From: Hofstenia miamia
Lineage: Eukaryota > Xenacoelomorpha > Acoela
Direction of reading: 5' to 3'
Assembly (NCBI GenBank): GCA_004352715.1
Contig: SCFE01000083.1
Coordinates: 1,679,812-1,702,641 of the forward strand
DNA length: 22,830 nt
A program made the translations under genes and the position numbers. Of this stretch, positions 1 to 9,000 are shown piece after piece (the stretch's first letter is position 1; each line of letters starts with the position of its first letter). The notes under the pieces were generated by a model. That model did no database searches, was not told the origin of the DNA, and saw only the letters and a program-made list of their open reading frames with translations.

Positions 1-239
1 GTCTACGGTGGCGTTAAAGATATTGCCATTCATCTTGACAGGAATCAAATTTTTTCAGATTAACTGAGTGATTACCAGTATGTTGTGATCTGGTGCACAT
101 TTTCCAGGAGGCGGCACTCCAACTAATTTAAATCCTGAGATGTGGTAGGATTATCGGTTCAGAGATCAACTAGGTCGTCAGCACAAAGACCTCGGTAAAA
201 GGTTCTTCAACAACAAAAGCCCTCGCCGTCAGCGACAAG

Positions 240-1844
240 CTGGATCTTAGCTTTGCATTGAGATTTCAAATGCCCCTTTTCTCCACATGTGTAACACTGC
301 ACCAACGACAAGTCAAAAGTCTACTTGACAGGTTTCCTGAGTTTGAAGCTTTTCATTGCGGAGACTCCAGAGAAATTAGTAATGTTGCTGTTGATGCGCT
401 GTGAGTTTTGAAGCATATAGACCACGCTAATAGCCTTACAGATAATTTCATTGACAGGTTTCCTGAGTTCGAAGCTTTTCATTGCGGAGACTCCAGAGAA
501 ATTAGTAATGTCGCTGTTGATGCGCTGTGAGTTTTGAAGCATATAGACCACGCTAATAGCCTTACAGATAATTTCATGGAGACTGTCTTCAGGATCACAC
601 CGAACCTCCAAGCAATTTCTAATTGACGGGGGGAAACCTCAGCAGATGTAAGAGAACAAATCATGCCTAGAGTATTCTTTCAACAAACTACTCAGACGAA
701 ACAAGCATTCGACCTGAGTGATGTAGTTACGTATATCATCGCCAAACTTGAAAGACATGTCGCACAGTAATGTCTTGTATTGGTGTTTAATATGCAGCAC
801 CCTATAATGGTCTTCGAAGAAGCCCACTAATAACTGGTAATCTGTTTTGATGCTTTGTTCAAGCATCATGTACTGGTTGTACGCCAATCCGCTTAGATAC
901 AGGGGAAACTGCGACATGGCGGTCTCTTGTGAATTTTTATGCTGCTTCATTGTTAACTTGAATAGGAAAACCATTCGTCAAAGGACTGGGATACAGCATC
1001 AATTTGCCCAGTGAACTTGGGTAGAACAGAATGCTTGCACTTGCCCGTGTGACTCGAGAGGGAGGATTGACGCACAATATCGCGGTTGACTTTTAGAACC
1101 AAACGTTTCAGTGAGCGGGCTGGTGTTGCTCATGTTTTGCTCCTTAGACACAGGGATGACAGTTGTACTTACTGGATCAGGCAGTGGCTGAACGTAACCA
1201 GTTTGAGGAGTCGCTCCAGTCATTAATGTAGAGACTTGAGTGAGAGCGGCCTGAGCAAAGGTGGGTCAACTGTGCAAGGGAGAAGTCACGGAAGGCACAG
1301 ACAAGGACACTCCACACAAAGATGCAGTGGGAGGAGGCTGGCTCACACCAATGAGCTGAACTACTCTGCAGATAATTCTCTCAGCCAACTTGTCCAGGGC
1401 TTTGTTCAACACAGCGTGTGTAACGTAGTCACTACGATCTCGGTTAGTTGATGACTCTTTGGGTTGATTGGAGTTATGGATGGAGTTCTTTAACTCGTTA
1501 ATTTGTAACTCGAGAGCGAAGGTTGACTCCAACATCTGTCTCTCCATTTGTTGGTATGCTATATGTTGGGTGTTAACCTCGGCCTGCAGGGATTTGACCT
1601 GGCGTTTGCTCTCCATTCACAGTGACACCTGCTGTGATAGTTCGTTCCACAAGTGCTCAATTTCAGCTACGTGCACATCGAAGTGAGGCGGAGGACCACC
1701 GGCACAACTGCGAGGGCGCACTGGGATTTGTGGAGCATTCTGGGTGTTTAAAATACGTCGCGGATTTCGGTAAAATGGTGGACTCGCACTTACTGTGTTT
1801 GCTTGGCTGTACGGGATAGTAGATGCAGTGTGACCATCATCCAT
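240..1844 (-). pseudogene. Decayed gag of the LTR retrotransposon
   Basis: One minus-strand frame stays coding-like from an ATG at 1844 to a zinc knuckle at 296-255 (CYTCGEKGHLKSQC, spacing C-x2-C-x4-H-x4-C). In order: a Pro-rich start, a coiled coil across 1660-1480, a capsid-like block around 930-650 (SQFPLYLSGLAYNQY), then a region duplicated in tandem (576-325). The frame is broken by TGA at 1617-1619, 1266-1268 and 639-641 and TAG at 321-323. At about 1035-970 the capsid motif FDEW is only readable in the +1 frame, with a compensating shift back. Known role: gag forms the particle and packages RNA. This copy cannot make an intact protein. Confidence 0.78.
325..576 (-). repeat. 126-bp tandem duplication within gag
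   Basis: Units 325-450 and 451-576 have the same length (42 codons, frame kept) and differ by eye at only two positions: TTTGAAG versus TTCGAAG and GTTGCTG versus GTCGCTG. Both differences are CG versus TG. The near identity means the duplication is young relative to the rest of the decayed gag, or is an assembly artefact. Confidence 0.92.
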
Positions 1845-2360
1845 CCTTTGGGTGACAGGAGAAGAGGGTTGAGAAAAGTTAAGTAACGATCCAACGGTGC
1901 AAGGGGTAACGTCCTGGTTACCAACGCTTGCGCAGGGGACACTCCGANCACTTGCTTAATTTCTATCTCACTTCAAAAATACAAACTCATTTTCATTGTT
2001 ATCTCTCAGCTCACTATTAAATAATCTGTAATTGCCAGATATTCATGCTAGCCAACAGCATGGTATCATCACAGTGTTAGATTGTATAAGTGCATGTACG
2101 TGTTGAAATACGAACGAGAGATTTATTATTTCCTTATGCATAACCATATACATAACTTAATGAACCACAATTCGGACTGGGTAATCAAAAGACCCCCAGA
2201 AGCAACGTGTCGCCCCGTGCTAGTGAAAGCACTCCCGAATTGTCGCCGGTCTTAAGCAATAAGTTTCATTTAAGATAATAAATAAATAAGAAATACAACG
2301 GTAAAGACGGCAGTTAAGAGTAGACAAAGTCTATTGAACATTCGCTACAGTTGTCTCAGC

Positions 2361-2367
2361 TTATATA
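2361..2367 (-). promoter_or_regulatory. TATA box of LTR copy A
   Basis: The minus strand reads TGTATATAAGCTGAGA here. The same element is in copy B at 4176-4183, about 170-180 nt downstream of the CRE in both LTRs. Confidence 0.55.
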
Positions 2368-2541
2368 CAAAAGATTCAGTATTACCTGCCTTTGTTTACA
2401 ATTTTTCAGATAGCAACGTAGTTTAACATGAACAATTATAATTCCCTCGTAAAATTCAATTTGAGCAAATAAAAGCACCAGCGAGGGGACATCAAATTAA
2501 TAGCAACAAACTAATATCGAAAATGATTGAAAACGTCATGA

Positions 2542-2549
2542 TGACGTCA
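2542..2549 (-). promoter_or_regulatory. CRE-type palindrome in LTR copy A
   Basis: TGACGTCA, the full ATF/CREB consensus, with a second TGACGT half site just beside it. It lies in the U3 position, upstream of the LTR TATA box in minus orientation, and is conserved in copy B. Confidence 0.55.
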
Positions 2550-2611
2550 TAATACAATGAATGTAAATTAAAAAGATATAAAAGGCAACTAAATCCCCGA
2601 GCAACTCTACA

Positions 2612-3924
2612 CGCCCCCTCATTTCAGTTACTAGCAAGTAAATCTTATCTTACATTTACTTTTGACTTTACTTTTATATTAAATATGTTTTTGACAAAAA
2701 CATCACAAATCAGTTAAAGGGTACATAGGATTGGTACAGCCTTTCAATAATATCCTTTAATGTAGGGCTATGTATATACATATAGGGCTTTTGTTGGTTT
2801 CTTTTCAATCATTACCAAAATCTGTTATTATTGCTACCACCTAAATTGCATGAGTTGAGGAATGCACTGAGCTTAGTTTTTTTACTTAGTGGTTAAGTTC
2901 CACTGCACTGCACAAAGAGTATTAAGGCTTCTTTTTCTTTTCTCTTTAATAGGGCTCTATGTCTAAAACAACACTTTTTAAAAGGTTTTCTGTTTCTGGT
3001 CAGCCAATAAAGACCACTCTCCCTCTCTTGATTTCCTGTCACCTTTTATACATATTAGGAACAGGTTAAATGATATGAGGAGTTATTATTTTGCAGCACC
3101 AACAAATACTTGCTCAACACAAAAGCCTCATTAGATAGGAAGATAGGACTGTGGCAGATTTCATGCTGATGCTACAATAAGTAGTACTGCACAAAAGCCT
3201 GCCTGCAACACAAGTTGCAAAATGTTGTTGTTAATGCAAATAGAGTGCAGATAAAATGGCCATGTGACAGAAAATTTAAATGGCAAGTTTTTTAATTTGT
3301 TTGAAGTCTCCTATTTTAGGTGAAATGAAGACAATAATTAAAACAATAATCTATTGACAAACAAGTTGCTTTGTCAAAATTTGAAAATTATGATCCTACA
3401 ATATTAGCATTGTTTTCAACATGTTCTCTACTGATACTTCTGCCATTGGGGAAAAATAAACTAGTATGTTGCATAATCTCATGGTTTAGAAGAAATCAGC
3501 ACCTAATAAATTTATGTTTCATTTGATGTGATGCTATTGTTAACAACTTCATAATATCATTAAATGCATATTATGGTTTACCAATTAACATTAATTGACA
3601 TTTGAAAAGTGCTGCCAAACTTGTTTTTACTGCATAAATTGAAGTATTTTGCAGTCAACTATTTACATTAATGTACTATTCCATCCAAGTTTTTCAAGTA
3701 CTCAAAATTTTAAGAACTTCACCTTGAATAAGCTCACAACAATCAATCAGGAAAACTTGAAAGAGAAATCATCAAAACTCAAACTTGAGCTTGATAAAAA
3801 TGCAGTAAAAATTTCACTCTACAGAGTTTACATCAACTAAAATTTACATTGACCAGAATTTTCATCAACTAGAAATCTTACAGATCATTTAAATTGAAAA
3901 AACAGGAAAAGAAATCATTGATAG
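2612..3924. other. Unassigned AT-rich sequence between the two LTRs
   Basis: No credible coding frame, RNA gene or known element. The longest open frames have no motif and AT-driven composition. The right part (about 3680-3885) holds a 16-bp tandem array and low-grade inverted similarity to 5440-5730, suggesting one end of an old element into which the solo LTR later inserted. Confidence 0.6.
3822..3885 (-). repeat. 16-bp tandem array (inverted partner of 5460-5541)
   Basis: In minus orientation there are three clear 16-nt units of the form GTYRATGWAAAYTYTR (plus-strand intervals 3822-3837, 3838-3853, 3854-3869) and a fourth degenerate one to 3885. The period is exactly 16. Confidence 0.7.
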
Positions 3925-3991
3925 TGTAGAGTCGCTTGGGGAATTTTGTGCTTTTTATATCTTTTGATTTCAATTTAATTCCACTGTATTT

Positions 3992-3999
3992 TGACGTCA
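3992..3999 (+). promoter_or_regulatory. CRE-type palindrome in LTR copy B
   Basis: TGACGTCA in the U3 position, followed by a half site (TGACGT) five bases on, as in copy A. Confidence 0.55.
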
Positions 4000-4175
4000 C
4001 TATGACGTTTCAAGTCATTTTCGAGATTAGTTTTGTTGCTACTAGTTTTGTGTCCCCTCATTGGTGCTTTTGTTTTGCTCAAATTTAATTTACGAGGGAA
4101 AATTATTACAAGCATGTTAAACTACGTTGAATATCAATTATTGTAAACAAAGGCAGGTAAAACTGAATCTTTTTG

Positions 4176-4183
4176 TATATAAA
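4176..4183 (+). promoter_or_regulatory. TATA box of LTR copy B
   Basis: TATATAAA within TTTTGTATATAAACTGAG. It faces the receptor gene, whose first visible exon is 1.75 kb downstream, so a solo-LTR promoter effect on that gene is conceivable but unsupported. Confidence 0.5.
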
Positions 4184-4199
4184 CTGAGATCACTGTAGC

Positions 4200-4667
4200 N
4201 NNNNNNNNNNNNNNNNNNNNNNNNNNNNNNNNNNNNNNNNNNNNNNNNNNNNNNNNNNNNNNNNNNNNNNNNNNNNNNNNNNNNNNNNNNNNNNNNNNNN
4301 NNNNNNNNNNNNNNNNNNNNNNNNNNNNNNNNNNNNNNNNNNNNNNNNNNNNNNNNNNNNNNNNNNNNNNNNNNNNNNNNNNNNNNNNNNNNNNNNNNNN
4401 NNNNNNNNNNNNNNNNNNNNNNNNNNNNNNNNNNNNNNNNNNNNNNNNNNNNNNNNNNNNNNNNNNNNNNNNNNNNNNNNNNNNNNNNNNNNNNNNNNNN
4501 NNNNNNNNNNNNNNNNNNNNNNNNNNNNNNNNNNNNNNNNNNNNNNNNNNNNNNNNNNNNNNNNNNNNNNNNNNNNNNNNNNNNNNNNNNNNNNNNNNNN
4601 NNNNNNNNNNNNNNNNNNNNNNNNNNNNNNNNNNNNNNNNNNNNNNNNNNNNNNNNNNNNNNNNNNN
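4200..4667. other. Assembly gap (468 N)
   Basis: Lies wholly inside LTR copy B. The matching segment of copy A (2045-2343) is 299 nt, so the stated gap length is probably an estimate. Confidence 0.99.
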
Positions 4668-5459
4668 GAATATCTGGCAATTACAGATTATTTAATAGTT
4701 AGCTGAGAGATAACAATGAAAATGAGAGTTAAGTTTTGGAAGTGAGATAGAAATTAAACAAGTGAGACAGATAGGGTAGCACCAGTCAATAGGTTAAGCA
4801 CTTTACTTCTGGATGTTCCGCTTCGGCTGGAAGCCATAGGAATTGGTCATCTTGGTCCTTACCTAAAAGTAGTTCTGTTACTTGGATGAATTACCAATGT
4901 TAGATCTATACGTTATAAGTTCTCTGTTAACCTGTTTCTTGGAATCGTGGCTGTTCAGTAAACGCTATTCAAACCTTTTGTGGAGTCAATTAAGTTTCTA
5001 GCTAAGTTTCCCTACCAGCCACTGATTCTACAATAGCTGAAATCAAACTTGATGGAAAATACATTTTATCCATTACAAATGAGCATTTTTATTGTCAGAA
5101 ATTTCAAATTATTGCAAAATTTAAAAAAAAACTCAATTGAGCTCAGAAATTTCTTGAGAAAAAAATTAAGTTGAAATGTGTATATGTAAACTTAGATTAG
5201 AAAACACTAATTTCTGCCTAACCACTACATATTAAATTGAATTTATGATTCTTCAAACCAAATTCAATTTCACACTTAATTATATTCAAATATTAACTAA
5301 TTTTTTTATGAAATTACATTGAATACATTTAAGATATTATTTTTTTGCAATTTCAGATAAAAATTGTCATCAAACTTTTCTGTAATTACAAAATTGGTTT
5401 CATATAATCTTATCACTATGGTATATAAGAGATTTAAAAGAATTTTCATGTTGAAGACG

Positions 5460-5541
5460 ATTGATATAAACTCTTGTCAATGTAAATTCTGGTCGTTGTA
5501 AATTTCTTAGTCTATGTAAATTCTGGTCAATGTAAACTCTA
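5460..5541 (+). repeat. 16-bp tandem array
   Basis: Five units of the form RTYNATRTAAAYTCTK: 5460-5475, 5476-5491, 5492-5507, 5510-5525 and 5526-5541, with a 2-nt insertion (TA) before the fourth. The same unit occurs inverted at 3822-3885. Confidence 0.8.
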
Positions 5542-5619
5542 CACACCTAAATTTCAAATTCTTTTTTAATCGCAAATAACAATTTTTATCATAGAATTAT
5601 TGCAAAAAACTGAAAAAAA

Positions 5620-5730
5620 CTCGAAATTTGGTAAAAAAAACTCGATCAAACTCAGAATATTTTTCAAAATACTCGAATTCGAGCTCAAAACATAAAATCT
5701 CGACTCGATTTGAAAACCTTGATCCCATTA
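5620..5730. repeat. CTCGA-rich repeat, possible transposon end
   Basis: Repeated ACTCGA and CTCGAATTCGAG motifs ending in TTTGAAAACCTTGATCCCATT. The style resembles the subterminal CGAGT motifs of the hAT element at 15053-17091. It may be an end of a non-autonomous relative; no clear second end was established. Confidence 0.4.
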
Positions 5731-5932
5731 GCGATTGACATTTTAATATTTGTTTACTTGAGAAGAGACTAACATATATTTCTGGCAAATAACTTTAAAA
5801 ATAATTTACTTTATTTTCGACCAATAAGTTCATTTCAATGTTTTGAATTAGAATGATATATTTAGCAATAATTTTTGCTGCAATTTTAAGTATGTGATGT
5901 TTATTTAGGAAAATTTTTAAGAGTTTCTTTAG

Positions 5933-6034
5933 ATTGTTTTTGCTGTGAACGAATTTGCCATGGAGAGCAAAATTGCGGAATGGAATATTGCATTGGAGTT
6001 TATTCTCTTTCAGCCCAGAATTTCTCCATGCAGG
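5933..6034 (+). CDS. ACVR2: ACVR2-like exon: N-terminal half of ectodomain
   Basis: Acceptor AG is at 5931-5932 after a T-rich tract; donor is GTAATT at 6035. The exon is entered and left in phase 1. The only cysteine-rich open frame reads [11 protein letters not shown], then EQNCGMEYC, then [14 protein letters not shown]. It splices as MQ|GC onto 10724, which recreates the QGC motif of ACVR2 and BMPR2. It carries six cysteines where ACVR2 has three in the matching part. The preceding exon (signal peptide, ending in phase 1) was not found between 4775 and 5932. The call depends on the cysteine pattern and the phase match, so it is less certain than the kinase exons. Confidence 0.75.
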
Positions 6035-9000
6035 GTAATTTTGTTGTTTCTTGAATATGTTATGATTTTGAGCCTGCTCTATTAAAGCAATACAGCTGTG
6101 TGCTTACAATGTTTTATGGGAGGGTACGAAGATTAAAATTTTACAATGATTCTCAGGATTTTTTGATTACATATGCAGTCATATATAAATACAATTCTTG
6201 AAGTTAGAGCATGTTTTTTGTTGGCTTATGACTGGTGGTCAATGTCAAATAATAATTTGTGCGTTATAAGTTGAAATTCAGTCTTTTTAATTTTGAAATT
6301 ATAATTGTCTAATATTTTAATTGAAATTTCAACTGATAAATCAAATTAAATGTAGCCGCTATTCTCGTCTAATGAGTGTCATGTCTGCATGCTTTTTACT
6401 TAACAAAGCAACATATATTTTGTTTAGTGCGCAGTGACTTCAACTTGTATTTTAAGATGCGATTATTAAGTTCTTCATTAATGCATTCGTTGTTGGTATT
6501 TTTAACATCGTTGTCATGGTGTATTAGTGGAATGATAAAACTTTGTGAAGGACTAAGATTTAGGAATGAAGACTTTAGGTTTTATATACTCACTTGTTAG
6601 TTATTTCAGTGATGTTTTTGCAATACCTTTTACTTTAAGTCGAATAAGTGAAACTAATTTATTGTGCATAGAAGAGAAGAGAAGAGAAGAAGAAAAAGAC
6701 TTTATTGCTTATAAGGCAATCTATAAACTTTACATAGACGAATTATTTGCATAAAACTATAAAATGGTAGACCTACGCTTATCACAAAATTAAGTAAATA
6801 TGAAATTCTTAAGCAAGCACTTAAAATGTGTTGGGGGTAAGAAAATTGAAATATCAGACTTCTCGTGCAAGGCGTTACACAATTTGACAACACGTAGAAA
6901 GTACCAGTGAGTTGTAGACACTTTACAAGTTCGCTTTATCTCAAACATTGGCTTAATTAGCCGTCTAATAGGGTAAATGGTAGGATATCGCAAAGAAACG
7001 AAGCTCCAGATTGGGAAATTAACCTCTGTAGGTAACAATTTATTGAGCAATACTAGGTCAGCATACTCCAATTGCAAACCAATGGGCAAAAGGTTACATC
7101 TAGTTAGCCGATCAAAGTAGTTAGCACCAGGTGTAATCCATTTTAATATATTATGAAAAAACAGATCCAGTTTATAAAGGTCTGTTATGTTGGGAAACCA
7201 TATAGGTGAACCATACAAAAGATTAGATAAGATATACGATTTAACAATCCCAACTGGTAGCGATCTCTTGATACCAAAGAATACTGCATAGCAAGATTTG
7301 ATTTTACCATTAATGTGCTGACTCCACTTAAGATCGTCAGAGACTATAATTCCAAGATCTTTAGTGCAAGTACTGTTCGTAAGTGCATGATCATTAAATG
7401 ATAGCATGCAGTTAACGGAATCACTTTTGTGGCCAAAAGAGAGCAACACAGATTTCCTTTCATTAAAAAGCATTTTATTATCGTCTGCCCATTTAAGACA
7501 TCTTTAAGGTCAGATTAAAGTCCGCTGAGCGAAGTACTGCATAATTTACTATCATCGGCGTAAAGGACCATAAAGGAGTCCAAACAAGCATCTGGTAAAT
7601 CATTTATAAAAACCACAAAAAGCAAAGGTCCCAAAATTGATCCTTGATTGAAAATTCTGAATTTTCACCAGTTGTTGTCTATTACATAGATATGAAGATA
7701 ACAATTGTAACAGACTCCCACCAATCCCAAAGACATGCAATTTCTTAAGCAGCAAGTTATGTGAAACTTTGTCAAATGCTTTTGAAAAGTCTAGATATAA
7801 AGCAAACATTTCTTCATTTTTGTCGTTTCTCAAATAACACTCATGCAAAAATATTAGCAGTTGCATCGTGGTGGATTTTCTTTTGATAAATCCAAATTGT
7901 CTGTCAGTTATTCTATTGATTACAAAGGGTATAAATAATTAAATAATAAACGCTCAAATACTAACGAAAGCTTGGAGATAATACTCACTGGACGATAACA
8001 AGACACGTCGAACCTGTTGCCAGATTTGAAAATAGGAGTAATGCAGGAAACTTTCCACTCATTGGGATAAACACAGCTTTTTATTATACCATCAAACAGT
8101 TTGTATACATGAAAAGATAAACTATCACTACAACATTGAAGTAACGAACCTGAAATTCCATCTAATGCTGTCCCTAATGAAGCATGTTGTAAGGCAACCT
8201 AAACTTCATCAACTGTGAAGAATACGTTGTTCAGAGTTTGTGAGGAAAAATCATCATAGGTCAAGATTTCCATAGTGAACACAATAGAAAAGTATTGATT
8301 AAAAACGTTTAGTATGTTATCCATATCGTCATACTCAACTCCTTCGTGCTCCATCACAGTCGGGATTTTATTGTCCGATTTAATGGTTTTCAGAATTATT
8401 GCTGTAGTAGGAACACCAGTCAAAATCAGGCATATTGGAATACCTGTCTAAGACAAACCCGAACTAATCAGAATGGCTAGTTCTCCATTATTTTGATATA
8501 CATTGTATCTAACAAAGGATTACGTCCTGAATCAAAACTCTTAAAATTATGCACATGCTCTTAATGCTGTCCATAAATTTTTTCATCAACAAATTTTAAC
8601 GAACTACATCTTGTACCGGCGAAATTATTATGCATATAAACAGACCTCAAATCCACTGCATCAATGCACAAATAATTAGTTAATGATATGTGTTCATCAA
8701 TATTTATTTAACTTTTCCTTCTCTTAGGGCGATTATTTAAGTAGGTTCTTAAGCTTGCCGTATGATTCTACAAAATTCTAAGCAATGTTTGCTGCATTCA
8801 TATTCCGTATATTTTAAAATTTAAATTTAAAAATAGACCATGAGTATACTTTTAATTACTATTTTTTATCTACAGTTTCGGAGATATTATTTGACACAGT
8901 CTTTTTTTATAGTTATATAATTAAAAGACCGTATCTGGCCAATAAAAACTCGTCACACAGAATTTTTTTTAATGGTATTAGTCAACGTGGAAATTATATG

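Larger units (their letters stand above)
1..2611 (-). mobile_element. LTR retrotransposon, probably Ty3/gypsy-like, 5' part (continues beyond window start)
   Basis: Read on the minus strand, a 5' LTR (2611 to 1949) is followed by a decayed gag with coiled coil, capsid-like region and CCHC zinc knuckle. Protease and polymerase would lie left of position 1. The gag capsid style and single CCHC knuckle fit Ty3/gypsy, but no polymerase is visible to confirm this, and BEL/Pao is not excluded. The single N at 1948 falls exactly at the LTR-internal junction, where the primer binding site is expected, so that site cannot be read. The internal coding region is broken, so the copy is inactive. Confidence 0.8.
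1949..2611 (-). repeat. 5' LTR (copy A) of the minus-strand retrotransposon
   Basis: The minus-strand start is TGTAGAGTTGCTCGGGG at 2611. It is recognised by its inverted match to the solo LTR at 3925-4769, including both outer ends, a CRE (2542-2549) and a TATA box (2361-2367). In minus orientation a possible AATAAA lies near 2122-2130. The far end matches copy B down to ...CAAGTG at 1949, where an N interrupts; copy B has five more bases (AGACA), so the true LTR end was probably lost at the N. Confidence 0.85.
3925..4769 (+). mobile_element. Solo LTR (copy B) with GATAG target duplication
   Basis: Starts TGTAGAGTCGCTTGGGG and ends AAACAAGTGAGACA (TG...CA). It is flanked by the perfect 5-bp direct repeat GATAG at 3920-3924 and 4770-4774, the target duplication of an LTR retrotransposon. 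No internal region remains, as expected after recombination between two LTRs. It is in inverted orientation to copy A, so it is a separate insertion. The middle (4200-4667) is an assembly gap. Confidence 0.9.
4775..5932. other. Non-coding sequence upstream of the first visible receptor exon
   Basis: No convincing exon. A signal-peptide exon ending in phase 1 was looked for here and not found. The stretch contains AT-rich diverged repeats (5085-5150 resembles 5583-5665), the 16-bp array at 5460-5541 and a CTCGA-rich block at 5620-5730. Confidence 0.6.

Noticed and set aside
639-1619. In-frame TGA codons in gag as evidence for a reassigned genetic code
   Set aside because: The frame also has a TAG and compensating frameshifts, the host kinase exons use TGG for Trp and need no TGA, and decay explains the stops.
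3649-3840. 63-codon plus-strand open frame
   Set aside because: AT-rich composition with no motif; it overlaps the 16-bp repeat array, so a chance frame.
4025-4120. Hydrophobic stretch resembling a signal peptide upstream of the receptor
   Set aside because: It lies inside the U3 of the solo LTR and is matched in the other LTR copy, where the frame is not conserved; no phase-1 donor follows.
4896-5000. ATG frame starting MLDLYVISSLLTCFL as a possible receptor signal-peptide exon
   Set aside because: No suitable phase-1 GT donor before its stop, and charged or polar residues interrupt the hydrophobic core.
6376-6754. Two plus-strand open frames of 60-75 codons in intron 1
   Set aside because: No similarity or motif; the second runs into the LINE tail repeat.
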